Of a stretch of DNA of 60,395 nt, positions 27,071-35,726 are shown piece after piece. A program made the position numbers and the translations under genes. The notes beneath the pieces were generated by a model that was given only the letters and a program-made list of their open reading frames with translations, ran no database searches and was not told where the DNA came from. Positions within the stretch are counted from its first letter, which is position 1. Each line of letters opens with the position of its first letter. The DNA comes from Methanosaeta sp. PtaB.Bin039 (GTDB lineage: Archaea > Halobacteriota > Methanosarcinia > Methanotrichales > Methanotrichaceae). The stretch spans positions 1 to 60,395 of the forward strand of contig MVQI01000053.1 in NCBI GenBank assembly GCA_002067795.1, in the 5' to 3' direction.

Positions 27071-27979
27071 ATGGACGTGCAGCGTTTTATCGATGAGGCC
27101 GTGGAGGAGATACGCCGGGAGGTGCAGGGCAAGGCCATCATCGGCCTTTCCGGCGGGGTGGACAGCTCCGCGGCAGCGGTGCTGGCCCACCGGGCGCTGG
27201 GAGATCGGCTGGTCCCGGTCTACGTGGATAGCGGCCTGATGCGCCAGTTCGAGTCTGAGCGGATCGAGCAGCTATTCCGGCACTTCGGCCTTGTCCGCGT
27301 CAATGCGGGAGACCGATTTCTGAGCGCTCTGTCTGGGGTCACAGATCCGGAGGCCAAACGCAAGATCGTGGGAGAGACGTTCATCCGGGTATTCGAGGAG
27401 GAGGCTGCCAGGGTCGGAGCGGATTTTCTGATCCAGGGCACCATCTACCCAGACCGCATAGAGTCCGAAGGCGGGATAAAGGCCCACCACAACGTGGGAG
27501 GGCTGCCTCTGCGCATGGAGTTCAAGGGGATAGTCGAGCCCATGCGGGACCTGTACAAGGACGAGGTCAGGCAGGTCGCCAGGGCGCTTGATCTGCCTGT
27601 TGAGATATCCGAGAGGATGCCCTATCCGGGCCCTGGACTGGCGGTGAGAATCGTTGGGGAGATCACCAAGGAGAAGCTGGACGTCGTGCGGACCGCCAAT
27701 GCCATCGTCGAGGAGGAGGTCGGATCTTACCAGCCATGGCAGGCCTTCGCTGCCGTTGTTGGAAAGGGCACTGGCGTTAAAGGGGACAATCGGATTTACG
27801 GCTGGATAGTTGCAGTGCGGTCGGTCACATCACGCGATGCGATGACGGCAGACGTGATGGAGCTGCCATGGCCGGTCCTGCGCAAGATATCGTCCCGCAT
27901 CAGCGGGGAGATTCCCGGCGTTGCCCGTGTCGTCTACGATATTACCCCAAAGCCGCCCGGGACCATAGAGTTCGAGTAG
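27071..27979 (+). CDS. guaAb: GMP synthase ATP-pyrophosphatase subunit
   Basis: Converts XMP to GMP using ammonia from a separate glutaminase subunit (guaAa), the two-subunit arrangement of many archaea. The 302 residues carry the P-loop-like [39 protein letters not shown] and the C-terminal dimerisation part [13 protein letters not shown], ending [12 protein letters not shown] 27071 ([14 protein letters not shown]) fits the family start best; in-frame ATGs at 27023 and 27044 add residues not typical. The glutaminase gene is not in the window. Confidence 0.9.
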   Translation: MDVQRFIDEAVEEIRREVQGKAIIGLSGGVDSSAAAVLAHRALGDRLVPVYVDSGLMRQFESERIEQLFRHFGLVRVNAGDRFLSALSGVTDPEAKRKIVGETFIRVFEEEAARVGADFLIQGTIYPDRIESEGGIKAHHNVGGLPLRMEFKGIVEPMRDLYKDEVRQVARALDLPVEISERMPYPGPGLAVRIVGEITKEKLDVVRTANAIVEEEVGSYQPWQAFAAVVGKGTGVKGDNRIYGWIVAVRSVTSRDAMTADVMELPWPVLRKISSRISGEIPGVARVVYDITPKPPGTIEFE

Positions 27980-27997
27980 CCAAAAAGGGAATTTTTC

Positions 27998-28038
27998 AGC
28001 TCGGGCCCACTTCTCTGCCAGGCTATGTGGCCCGAGCT
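27998..28038. terminator. Bidirectional stem between guaAb and hisB
   Basis: AGCTCGGGCC (27998-28007) pairs perfectly with GGCCCGAGCT (28029-28038). On the lower strand it is followed by a T-run (complement of the A-run near 27981-27985), so it fits termination of the hisB transcript; it also lies just past the guaAb stop. Confidence 0.55.
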
Positions 28039-28047
28039 TGCGGGCCC

Positions 28048-28611
28048 TTAGAGCACCCCTTTTGTGCTAAGGACACCGCCTTTGCCGGGGCCGGCAGCCT
28101 GCCAAAGCGCCAGTCCCAGTGCTTTGAAGGCGCTCTCCACGATGTGATGGTCGTTTTCGCCCGTTAGCTGCAGGTTCATGGTCAGGCGGCCGCCCACCGT
28201 CAGCGCCTCCAGAAATTGACGAAGCCCGCCCGCCTCCATATCCGCCACCATATCGCCTGAGAGTCCGCCCCTAATCACCAGGTAAGGCCGACCGCTAAGG
28301 TCCAGGGCAACCTGGGCTAAGGCCTCGTCCATTGGCACCGCAGCCCATCCGTATCGCCGGATGCCTGACCTGGACCCAAGTGCCTGGTCCAGTGCCTGGC
28401 CAAGTCCCAGACCAAGCACCTGGCACCTCCAGGCTGATGAGCCGCGGGCCGAAGCTTGCAGGTCCAGAGAACCGACCCTGGCAAGCGAATGCATCATATG
28501 ATCCAAGAAGCCGGATCCGCTCTCCAGACTCACCTGGCCTGATCCGTCAAGATCCAGCGCCACCTCTGCCACCGAACCGCCTCTCTCCACCTCTGCCCGG
28601 CCAGACCTCAT
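28048..28611 (-). CDS. hisB: HisB-like imidazoleglycerol-phosphate dehydratase with lost metal ligands
   Basis: The family dehydrates imidazole-glycerol phosphate in histidine synthesis using a two-manganese site. The 187 residues keep GSGFLDHMMHSL, IRRYGWAAVPMDEALAQVALDLSGRPYLVI and the second ligand group ENDHHIVESAFKAL. The first ligand group is absent: where HHTVED should stand, in register with the following LGQAL, the sequence reads AWRCQV, and the conserved HG after DHM is VG. No frameshift is needed to align the flanks. It lies after hisA. The protein is therefore either inactive, altered in function, or backed up by another hisB elsewhere. Confidence 0.8.
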   Translation of the reverse strand: MRSGRAEVERGGSVAEVALDLDGSGQVSLESGSGFLDHMMHSLARVGSLDLQASARGSSAWRCQVLGLGLGQALDQALGSRSGIRRYGWAAVPMDEALAQVALDLSGRPYLVIRGGLSGDMVADMEAGGLRQFLEALTVGGRLTMNLQLTGENDHHIVESAFKALGLALWQAAGPGKGGVLSTKGVL

Positions 28612-28676
28612 GATCGCACCATTCCCAGCGGCATTTTATGGCCCTTTGTATTAATGCTTGTGTCCGGCTGGCCTCA

Positions 28677-29402
28677 TCAGGATCTCAGGGCTTCCAACGC
28701 CAGGGAAAAGTCCAGTGTCCCGGTATAGATGGCAGTTCCAACAACAGCTCCTGCAGCTCCCAGATCCCGCAGCATGAGCACATCCTCAACCGTGGTAACA
28801 CCGCCGGCAGCCACGACCGGGATACGCAAAGCCCGCACCAGGTCTCTGGTTGGGGCAGGGTCGATCCCGCGCTGCTGACCTTCGGTATCTATGTTGGTGA
28901 ACAGTATGGAGCCGGCGCCAAGCTCCTGGAACAGGCGACCAAGCTCGACCGCCCTGTCGGATAGCGACCTCTGCCAGCCCTCGGTTGTCACAAAGCCTCC
29001 CTTGACATCCAGGGCTACCATTATGTGCTCGGACCCGAACTCTGATGAAAGGGATGAGACCATATCAGGCTGGCGAAGGGCAGCCGTGCCCATGATGACC
29101 CGGTCCACACCGAGGTCCAGAAGAGATCTCACATCCTCGTAGCTGCGGATGCCCCCACCCACCTGGATGTAGAGGTCAAGCTCGCCGACGATGCGTTTTA
29201 GAATCGGCGCGTTTATCCGCACCCCCTGAAGGGCGCCGTCCAGGTCGATTATGTGCAGGACCCGCGAGCCAAGATCTGCCCAGCGGCGGGCCTGGGCCAG
29301 GGGGTTGTCCAGGGAGATCACCTCGGAGCCTGGAACCCCCTGCACAAGCTGAACGCACTTGCCGCCCCGAAGATCGACGGCCGGAAAGAGGGAGAAGGTC
29401 AT
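28677..29402 (-). CDS. hisA: Phosphoribosyl-formimino-AICAR ribotide isomerase HisA
   Basis: A 241-residue (beta/alpha)8-barrel isomerase of histidine synthesis (ProFAR to PRFAR). The first-half catalytic Asp lies in FPAVDLRGGKCVQLVQG, with IQVGGGIRSYEDV and VIMGTAAL; the second half has LDVKGG, FTNIDTEGQQRGID, VVAAGGVTTVEDV and VVGTAIYTG. Both phosphate-binding motifs and the paired catalytic Asp residues are present. hisB starts 66 bases downstream on the same strand. Confidence 0.95.
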   Translation of the reverse strand: MTFSLFPAVDLRGGKCVQLVQGVPGSEVISLDNPLAQARRWADLGSRVLHIIDLDGALQGVRINAPILKRIVGELDLYIQVGGGIRSYEDVRSLLDLGVDRVIMGTAALRQPDMVSSLSSEFGSEHIMVALDVKGGFVTTEGWQRSLSDRAVELGRLFQELGAGSILFTNIDTEGQQRGIDPAPTRDLVRALRIPVVAAGGVTTVEDVLMLRDLGAAGAVVGTAIYTGTLDFSLALEALRS

Positions 29403-29657
29403 GCACTGCGGGGATGTGCCCGGCGATCTTAACCGTTTCGATTACGCCGATTGTCCAAACTGAAAGACCCTGTCAGGCCCAGAGGATATCGGAAAAATTG
29501 GGAGGGATTCCTAGCTCCCCGTCACCATGCGGAGGGGACCGCCAGCCCTCGAGCTCGCAAAAAAAGGGAGCTTCCTGGCCAATCTTGCCGGAATCGCTGC
29601 GACATTTGCTGGCTTTGCACCACCTTTGCCCCCCGCACAATTTTTTCGGATCTCTTG

Positions 29658-30590
29658 TCAATAGGCGTACATCTTGCCGTAAGGCCTCTTTGAGACGGGC
29701 GTCAGCTTGACGAACTGGCTTTTTTGCAGCTCTTCCTGGCGCGCGGCAAGCTCGGGGAAGCGGATGAGGAACTCGTGAATCAGGTTTTCCAGCAATGCGT
29801 GGTCCTCTTCGCCGGGGGCGGATATCTCAACCTCCTTGCCGAGCTGGGTGAGATTTACCGAGCCTCTGAGAAATATCGCCCCGCCATGCATGCCGGTGCC
29901 TATGAAGTTTGACTGGTGGCCCCGATTGCCCAGGTCCAGGACGAGGACGATTCCGCCAGCCATATACTCCCCCAGGAAGTCCTGAGCAGTCCCGCCTATG
30001 ACGACCACCGGCTTTTGGTCCAGGTACTCCTTCATATGCAGGGCGGTCCTGTAACCCACGCCGTCACGCACGAATATCCGGCCGCCTCGCATTGACATGC
30101 CCAATACGTCACCGGCCCTGCCCTCCACCACGATCTCGCCTCGATCCATGGTGTTTCCCACACCGTCCTGGACGTTTCCGTGAACCAGTATGCGATGGCC
30201 GCTGAGGAAAGCGCCGAGGTCGTTGCCGGGGGTTCCGAATATCTCGATCTGCAGGCTGGCCTGGCCAGGCCGGTAAAGCCTGGTGCCGATATATCTCTGG
30301 CCGCAGGCGTTTTTCACTATCATGCGGCCTGTGCCGGCAAGCATCAGATCGCGCAGCCTGTCGCTCAGCTCCTTGGTCTTGAGCCCGGTTGCATCGACCA
30401 CCGCCCCTCCACATACCTGGTTTGAGGTTTCTGCCGTTGGGCTCGCAGCCTCATCACCTGGGTCAGATCTCTCCAAGGAGCCCTCATCAGGGATGCCCTG
30501 GCCAGCGGTCCTGGCTGATAAATGGGACGGCAGCTTCTGATCGGCGCTGCTGGGGTGATCGATATCAGAAGGGTTTCTGGGTCCGGTCAT
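29658..30590 (-). CDS. gltB3: Glutamate synthase, GXGXG (alpha-subunit-like) domain protein
   Basis: This 310-residue protein is the C-terminal structural domain of glutamate synthase as a separate archaeal gene. A disordered, charged N-terminus (about 1-65) precedes the right-handed beta-helix with the repeated G-X-X-G-X-X-X-G pattern: GRMIVKNACGQRYIGT, LGAFLSGHRILVHGNVQDGVGNTMDRGEIVVEGRAGDVLGMSMRGGRIFVRDG, IGTGMHGGAIFLRG. It follows gltB2 by 8 bases. ATG 30590 is chosen because the upstream in-frame frame overlaps gltB2. Confidence 0.88.
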   Translation of the reverse strand: MTGPRNPSDIDHPSSADQKLPSHLSARTAGQGIPDEGSLERSDPGDEAASPTAETSNQVCGGAVVDATGLKTKELSDRLRDLMLAGTGRMIVKNACGQRYIGTRLYRPGQASLQIEIFGTPGNDLGAFLSGHRILVHGNVQDGVGNTMDRGEIVVEGRAGDVLGMSMRGGRIFVRDGVGYRTALHMKEYLDQKPVVVIGGTAQDFLGEYMAGGIVLVLDLGNRGHQSNFIGTGMHGGAIFLRGSVNLTQLGKEVEISAPGEEDHALLENLIHEFLIRFPELAARQEELQKSQFVKLTPVSKRPYGKMYAY

Positions 30591-30598
30591 GGACGATT

Positions 30599-32113
30599 TC
30601 ACTCTCCTGCGCCCTTGATTCCAAGGACGTCCAGCTCCCATTCATACAGGCCGACACCCCTCAGGTGGTCCCGGTTTCCTCGCAGGCTCTCGATGGCGTT
30701 TATTCCCATGCCGCCCAGCATCTCCTTTATCTCGGCCGACCAGGCACGCAGGAGATTGGTCAGGCGGCGAGAGGCGATATGCGGATTTATGCGCCCGGCC
30801 AGGCGGGGGTCCTGGGTGCATATACCCCAGTTGCAGCGGCCGGTATAGCATTTCTGGCAAAGGGTGCACCCCATGGCTATCAGGGCGGCGGTGCCGATAT
30901 AGACGCCATCCGCACCCAGGGCGATTGCCTTGATCACGTCGCCGCTACAGCGTATGCCTCCGGCTGCCAGGAGGGAGCAGCTGTTTCGTATGCCCTCGTC
31001 ACGCAGGCGTCGGTCAACCGAGGATATGGCCAGCTCGATTGGTATCCCCACATTGTCACGAATAGTCTTCGGAGCGGCTCCAGTTCCGCCCCGCAAGCCG
31101 TCGATGGCGATTATATCCGCCCCTGCACGCACAATCCCCGAAGCGATGGCAGCGAAATTATGGACCGCGGCGATCTTCACCGAGATGGGCTTCTCGTAGT
31201 TGGTGGCCTCTTTCAGAGCGTATATGAGCATGGAGAGGTCCTCAATCGAGTATATGTCGTGATGTGGTGCCGGTGAGATCGCGTCGGTGCCTTCCGGGAT
31301 CATCCTGGTCTCCGCAACGAGAGAGGATACCTTTTCGGCCGGCAGATGGCCGCCGATTCCAGGCTTTGCCCCCTGGCCGACCTTGATCTCCACAGCTGCG
31401 GCGCAATTCAGGTACTCGGCGTCTATGCCGTATCGTCCTGACGCGACCTGGACAACGGCACATCTCCCGTAGTCTGACCTGAGCTCTTTGGGCAATCCGC
31501 CCTCGCCTGTGTTGAAGAACGTGCCGAAGTCACAGGCTGCCATGGCCAGGGACTTGAACGCCTGGTAGCTGATTGCCCCGTAAGACATCGCTGAAAAGAG
31601 TATTGGTGCCTCCACAACGACGTTTGGGCCTATCTCGGTCTCTATCGCCACGTCCTTTCCCTCGCCTGAGATCTTCAGGAAGTCGGGCTTGGGTCCCAGA
31701 AACGTCCTCAGCTCCATGGGCTCACGCAGGGGATCTATCGACGGGTTGGTAACCTGGGAGGCGTTTAGCACCATGTGGTCCCAGTAGATGCGGAAAGGCT
31801 TGTCGCTTCCGCATCCGGTTAGGATGACGCCACCGGTCTCAGCCTGCTTTTTCAGGTCGTCCATCTTCTCCCTGGTCCAGCTGGAGTTTGGACGGTAAGA
31901 CGATGGGCTTGGACGGATGGTCAAGGCATCCATTGGGCAGAAGATAACACAGCGCTGGCAGCCGGCGCACTTGGACTCATCTGAGATTATGCTGTCGCGG
32001 TCCTGATCGTAGCTGTGGACCCCAAAGGAGCACTGTCGCTCACAGCCTCTGCACTGATCGCACCTATCCTCGTCCCTGTAGACCTGGAACTCGGGAGGTA
32101 TGAATGATTTCAT
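30599..32113 (-). CDS. gltB2: Glutamate synthase, FMN/ferredoxin domain subunit
   Basis: The central synthase domain converts 2-oxoglutarate and ammonia to glutamate on FMN. The 504 residues start with two 4Fe-4S motifs (CDQCRGCERQC and CAGCQRCVIFCP), then the barrel with SAMSYGAISYQAFKSLAMAA, GEGGLPKE, QVASGRYGID, IKVGQGAKPGIGGHLP, IDGLRGGTGAAP and LLAAGGIRCSGDVIKAIALGAD, and a cluster motif CTLCQKCYTGRCNWGIC. The fused ferredoxin domain probably takes electrons from ferredoxin in place of an NADPH-linked small subunit, none being nearby. Confidence 0.92.
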   Translation of the reverse strand: MKSFIPPEFQVYRDEDRCDQCRGCERQCSFGVHSYDQDRDSIISDESKCAGCQRCVIFCPMDALTIRPSPSSYRPNSSWTREKMDDLKKQAETGGVILTGCGSDKPFRIYWDHMVLNASQVTNPSIDPLREPMELRTFLGPKPDFLKISGEGKDVAIETEIGPNVVVEAPILFSAMSYGAISYQAFKSLAMAACDFGTFFNTGEGGLPKELRSDYGRCAVVQVASGRYGIDAEYLNCAAAVEIKVGQGAKPGIGGHLPAEKVSSLVAETRMIPEGTDAISPAPHHDIYSIEDLSMLIYALKEATNYEKPISVKIAAVHNFAAIASGIVRAGADIIAIDGLRGGTGAAPKTIRDNVGIPIELAISSVDRRLRDEGIRNSCSLLAAGGIRCSGDVIKAIALGADGVYIGTAALIAMGCTLCQKCYTGRCNWGICTQDPRLAGRINPHIASRRLTNLLRAWSAEIKEMLGGMGINAIESLRGNRDHLRGVGLYEWELDVLGIKGAGE

Positions 32114-32126
32114 CTTTGACCATCCT

Positions 32127-33239
32127 TTAGCATCTTATTTGACCTACTACCGGTTCTCCCCCGTTGGGGGTCCACACCTCGTCCAGCTGAGGGGAGATCA
32201 GCCGGATGGGCGCCTCCTCCGAGGAGAGGTACATCATATCGCCCCTTGCGGCAGCCGTTAGCGGCCGCAGCCTCACGCGGTCGGTGAGGCCGATCATCTC
32301 TCCGTGATGGGCTATTATTATGGTGAACGGGCCGTTCATGAGCAGCGGGCCGTAGACCATCCGCAGGGTGCGGGCTATGGACCGCTCCTTCTCACCCATG
32401 CGATCGATGGCATTCCAGATAGGAGGGGAGAGTATCCTGGCCACAAGCTCGATTGGCAGCCTCTGCCGTCGCATCAGAAGGTCCACTGCGTAGGTTATCA
32501 CCTCGGTATCCGTCTGCAGAGTACACTTATAACCGTACATCTCGAGATACCTGCGGTTGGTCCCATAAGAGGAGATCTCGCCGTTGTGGACAACGGTCCA
32601 GTCCAGCAGCCCGAACGGATGAGCCCCGCCCCACCAGGCCTGGGTGTTTGTCGGGAACCGCCCGTGAGCCGTCCAGATATTTCCCCGGTACTCCCTGTCA
32701 AGCATGAAGTACCTGCCGATCTCCTCTGGAAATCCCACGCCCTTGAAGACTCCCATATCCTTTCCGGAGGAGAAGATGTAGGCGTTGTCGATCCTGGTGT
32801 TCACCCACATCACCTTGTCCACGATGTAGTCCTCTTCGGAGAGCTTGGCATCCTCCCCCTTGGGATCGGGAAGGACGAAGTAACGCCAGGCCAGGGGCGG
32901 GTCCCTCACCCAGACCGAGTCGTCGCAGGGTATCTCCTCATCATGGACCACCTGGAAGCCCTGGTGCAGGAATGCGTCGAACTCCGCTTTGGAGGATCTC
33001 TTGACGGACTCGCTGGTCCCGGTGAACATAAGGTGAAAGGCGTAGTAGTCCCGGTAATGCGGGTAAATGCCATAGGCTGCAAAGCCACCGCCAAGACCGT
33101 TGCCTCGCACATGCATGTTGGCTATGGCCTCGATGACCCCGCCGCCTCCAAACCTTTCGCCGGACCTGTTCATTGCCCCGAATATGGAACAGGAACAGAT
33201 CTCCTTCTCGATCAGTCGCCTTCTGGTTCGCCTAGTCAT
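32127..33239 (-). CDS. gltB1: Glutamate synthase, class II amidotransferase subunit
   Basis: Releases ammonia from glutamine for the synthase domain. The catalytic Cys is expected at residue 17 (EICSCSIFGAMN), after a short basic propeptide that would be removed. Typical Ntn-hydrolase landmarks include AHGRFPTNTQAWWGGAHPFGLLDWTVVHNGEISSYGTNRRYLEMYGYKCTLQTDTEVI. Length 370 residues. It is the first of three tandem glt genes, 13 bases before gltB2, and its 5' region has a hairpin (33264-33285), an inverted repeat and a promoter shared with glnA. Confidence 0.92.
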   Translation of the reverse strand: MTRRTRRRLIEKEICSCSIFGAMNRSGERFGGGGVIEAIANMHVRGNGLGGGFAAYGIYPHYRDYYAFHLMFTGTSESVKRSSKAEFDAFLHQGFQVVHDEEIPCDDSVWVRDPPLAWRYFVLPDPKGEDAKLSEEDYIVDKVMWVNTRIDNAYIFSSGKDMGVFKGVGFPEEIGRYFMLDREYRGNIWTAHGRFPTNTQAWWGGAHPFGLLDWTVVHNGEISSYGTNRRYLEMYGYKCTLQTDTEVITYAVDLLMRRQRLPIELVARILSPPIWNAIDRMGEKERSIARTLRMVYGPLLMNGPFTIIIAHHGEMIGLTDRVRLRPLTAAARGDMMYLSSEEAPIRLISPQLDEVWTPNGGEPVVGQIRC

Positions 33240-33263
33240 GTGATCATCAAACTCCGGAACTGC

Positions 33264-33285
33264 CAGGCCCCCTCAAGAGGCCCTG
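33264..33285 (-). promoter_or_regulatory. Hairpin in the gltB1 leader
   Basis: CAGG at 33264-33267 and CCTG at 33282-33285 close a 9-pair stem with one mismatch and a four-base loop (TTGA on the lower strand), in the predicted leader 25 bases before the gltB1 start. It may weaken or regulate translation or transcription. Confidence 0.4.
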
Positions 33286-33310
33286 AGACGCCCTAGAGCC
33301 GCTCCACGCA

Positions 33311-33329
33311 TACCGCATCGATAACGGTA
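33311..33329 (-). promoter_or_regulatory. TACCG-N9-CGGTA inverted repeat near the gltB1 transcription start
   Basis: Perfect 5-base arms at 33311-33315 and 33325-33329, downstream of the TATA box at 33364-33376 and just past the expected start site, a normal place for an archaeal repressor. It does not match the spacing of the known NrpR operator of Methanosarcina (GGTA-N6-TACC). Confidence 0.35.
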
Positions 33330-33363
33330 AGCGTCGGTGCCCAATGGGGATAGCACGAAGATC

Positions 33364-33401
33364 TTTATAGATATTTGTGAAGTTTTCAGATAAATTATGA
33401 A
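33364..33401 (-). promoter_or_regulatory. gltB1 promoter with conserved upstream element
   Basis: Reading the lower strand, TTCATAA (33401-33395) is followed after 18 bases by the 13-base AAATATCTATAAA (33376-33364). The same two blocks with the same 18-base spacing occur before glnA. The second block contains the TATA box; the first may bind an activator or be an extended promoter element. Confidence 0.65.
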
Positions 33402-33561
33402 CGGTGTGGGCAGGGGTGAAACGATGGATCATCTGAAGACCTCGGATATTTACGCCCAATCAAACGCCAAAATGAGGCTTTCATCGGCGGGAGAGCGAAT
33501 AGAATTATGGGGGGAGGCCGGAAAACTCCCCCAGTGTCCCGCTTGTCTGTCAGCCAGGGGA

Positions 33562-34896
33562 TCAGAGTATGGGCAGATACCTCTCCTGTTCCCACTGGGT
33601 GACGTTCATGCGATACGCGTCCCATTCCGCGGTCTTGTTGGCCAAGAACGCCTCGAAGACGTGATTGCCCAGGGCTTCCCTGACCAGCTTGCTGCGGGCG
33701 GTGAGTCCCACTGCCTCGTTAAGGCTTCCGGGAAGCGAACCGATATTTGCGGAAGCGCGCTGCTCATCCGACATGTGGTACACGTCCTGCTCCTGGGGCG
33801 CAGGCAGATCGTACTTGTTGGCGATTCCGGCCAGGCCTGCCGCCAGCATGACCGAGAAGGCCAGGTAGGGATTGGCTGCCGGGTCGGGGCTGCGGAACTC
33901 AAGTCTGGTGGCGTTCTCCTTGCCGGGCTTGTACATGGGAACCCGGACGAGGGCTGACCTGTTGCGCCTGGCCCAGCAGATGTAGACCGGGGCCTCGTAT
34001 CCTGGGACCAGCCTCTTGTATGAGTTCACCCACTGGTTGGTGACCGCGGTGATCTCAGGCGCGTGCTTCAGCAGACCTGCTATGTAGTACTTGGCCTCAT
34101 CTGAGAGGTGATATCTGTCTGCAGGATCAAACATGACGTTCTTGCTGCCCTTGAAAAGGGACTGGTGGACGTGCATCCCTGAGCCGTTCTGGCCGAATAT
34201 GGGTTTCGGCATGAATGTTGCATGATAACCGTACTTCCGGGCGATCTCCTTGACCACGATCTTGTAGGTCATGACGGTGTCGGCCATGGCCAGTGCATCT
34301 TTATATCGCAGGTCGATCTCGTGCTGGGACGGGGCCACCTCGTGGTGGCTGTACTCGACATCGACCCCCATGGAGTCCAGCGTGAGCACGGTGTCGCGGC
34401 GCAGATCGCTGGCTGCGTCAAGGGTGGTCAGATCGAAGTACCCGCCGGTGTCCAGTACCTCGGTGCCCTTCTCGTTCTTGAAGTAGAAGAACTCAAGCTC
34501 CGGGCCGACGTAGAAGGAGTAGCCCTTGTCCTTGAGCCGGCTTAAGTTCCTCTTGAGCACGTAACGGGGATCGCCCTCATAGGGAGTTCCGTCCGGGTTT
34601 AGGATGTCGCAGAACATCCTGGCCACTGAGTTCTCCTGCTGCCTCCAGGGAAGTATCTGAAACGTTGTCGGATCTGGCTTGGCAACCATGTCGCTCTCGT
34701 GGATTCGGGCAAATCCCTCGATGGAAGAGCCGTCGAAACCCATCCCTTCCTCAAAGGCTCCTTCAAGCTCGGTGGTGTTGATGGCAAAGCTCTTCGGCAT
34801 GCCCAGGACATCCGTGAACCAGATCCTGATAAACCTGACATTATGCTTCTCGATAGCCTCGAATACTTCGTCTTTGGTCTTGATATGTTCGCTCAT
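33562..34896 (-). CDS. glnA: Glutamine synthetase, type I
   Basis: Makes glutamine from glutamate, ammonia and ATP; with the three glt genes it forms the GS-GOGAT route. The 444 residues include MGFDGSSIEGFARIHESDM, VGPELEFFYF, HEVAPSQHEIDLRY, FMPKPIFGQNGSGMHVHQSL (metal and ATP sites), NRSALVRVP and LEFRSPDPAANPYLAFSVMLAAGL. The length and Bacillus-like C-terminus suggest the GSI-alpha type. AGGGG precedes the ATG and the promoter shared with gltB1 lies 39-76 bases upstream. Confidence 0.96.
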   Translation of the reverse strand: MSEHIKTKDEVFEAIEKHNVRFIRIWFTDVLGMPKSFAINTTELEGAFEEGMGFDGSSIEGFARIHESDMVAKPDPTTFQILPWRQQENSVARMFCDILNPDGTPYEGDPRYVLKRNLSRLKDKGYSFYVGPELEFFYFKNEKGTEVLDTGGYFDLTTLDAASDLRRDTVLTLDSMGVDVEYSHHEVAPSQHEIDLRYKDALAMADTVMTYKIVVKEIARKYGYHATFMPKPIFGQNGSGMHVHQSLFKGSKNVMFDPADRYHLSDEAKYYIAGLLKHAPEITAVTNQWVNSYKRLVPGYEAPVYICWARRNRSALVRVPMYKPGKENATRLEFRSPDPAANPYLAFSVMLAAGLAGIANKYDLPAPQEQDVYHMSDEQRASANIGSLPGSLNEAVGLTARSKLVREALGNHVFEAFLANKTAEWDAYRMNVTQWEQERYLPIL

Positions 34897-34934
34897 TTCT
34901 ATGCCCCTTTATCACCTACCCCGGATGGAGCGGA

Positions 34935-34972
34935 TTTATAGATATTTGAGATCTGCCCCTAAAAATTATGAA
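34935..34972 (-). promoter_or_regulatory. glnA promoter with conserved upstream element
   Basis: On the lower strand TTCATAA (34972-34966), then 18 bases, then AAATATCTATAAA (34947-34935). Both blocks and the spacing match the gltB1 promoter. Transcription would start near 34912, giving a leader of about 16 bases. Confidence 0.65.
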
Positions 34973-34989
34973 GACTTATGATGTTGAGG

Positions 34990-35342
34990 TCTGAATGCCC
35001 TGTTATGACACCACAAAGACCTGTGTCCAGCAATTTCTTTGTTTAGCTGTTGAGAGCGAGGTCTTTTTCGGCTGGCAGATTAATCCAGCCCCGGCGGCGT
35101 GGGGCCCTGGCCAGCTGAAGAAAAGCCACATAGCTGGCTCAAATTATGCCCAGGATTATCTGAGAATTCGAATATCCCATCGCGTCACCGCCGATCGATC
35201 AGAGCTGTATCAGGGACGCGGAGACTGTCCAAGCGGCCACTCCCACCGCGTATCGATCCCGGCCAGAGTCTCAGAAGAGCCTGCCCCTTCAAACCAAAAT
35301 CTTTATCAGGAAAAGAAAAGGAGACAGAGATAAGGTGGTTTC
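34990..35342. other. Spacer before a small membrane protein gene
   Basis: No supported gene. The right end holds a TATA-like ATCTTTATCAG near 35298-35308 and AAGGTGG near 35331-35337 that serve the small gene at 35343. Confidence 0.4.
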
Positions 35343-35465
35343 ATGGACTTGATCACAGTCGTCGAGTATCTCCAGGCCTTGCTGGTACTGTTTGTATTCC
35401 TGATGATGCTGGCCATAGGATTCAAGCTTACCGCTAAGAAGCCGCCGGTGCCCAGGCGGAACTAG
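35343..35465 (+). CDS. Small single-pass membrane protein of 40 residues
   Basis: The peptide reads as an acidic start (MDLITVVEYL), one hydrophobic helix (about 9-29, QALLVLFVFLMMLAIGFKL) and a basic Pro-rich tail (TAKKPPVPRRN). AAGGTGG lies 5 bases before ATG and a TATA box about 40 bases upstream, so expression is well supported despite its size. Topology would be N-outside, C-inside. No family recognised. Confidence 0.6.
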   Translation: MDLITVVEYLQALLVLFVFLMMLAIGFKLTAKKPPVPRRN

Positions 35466-35668
35466 AGGGCAGGGCTTCAATATGGGCAGGGAGGATCGCA
35501 AACGATTCTTCCTCACCCCGGCCCGGGGCAGATGCTTCCATTTATGAACCTCTGATATCCTGCCAGCCCGGCGGCCATCTGGGCGATTGTGTACCCGCCG
35601 GGATCAGGCACCTGAAGGTTTTTTTTCGATCTCGATAGTAGTTGTCACGGCGCGAGCTTTAAAGAATC

Positions 35669-35716
35669 GCCGGCGAAGATAATTTCCGCCGGCCGCGGCC
35701 GAGAGCAGCGGCCGCG
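35669..35716 (-). terminator. Double hairpin after the 35727 gene
   Basis: CGCGGCCG (35694-35701) pairs with CGGCCGCG (35709-35716), and GCCGGCG (35669-35675) with CGCCGGC (35687-35693). Both lie directly past the 3' end of the leftward gene and are perfect, so they likely terminate or protect its mRNA. Confidence 0.55.
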
Positions 35717-35726
35717 AGACTGCGGA

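Noticed and set aside
30389-31276. 295-codon rightward frame over gltB2/gltB3
   Set aside because: Antisense to two conserved genes; composition is that of reverse-complement coding.
32304-33296. 330-codon rightward frame over gltB1
   Set aside because: Antisense shadow of a well-conserved gene; no ribosome-binding site or known domain.
34897-34990. NrpR operator (GGTA-N6-TACC) before glnA
   Set aside because: No GGTA/TACC pair with 6-base spacing occurs in the promoter region.
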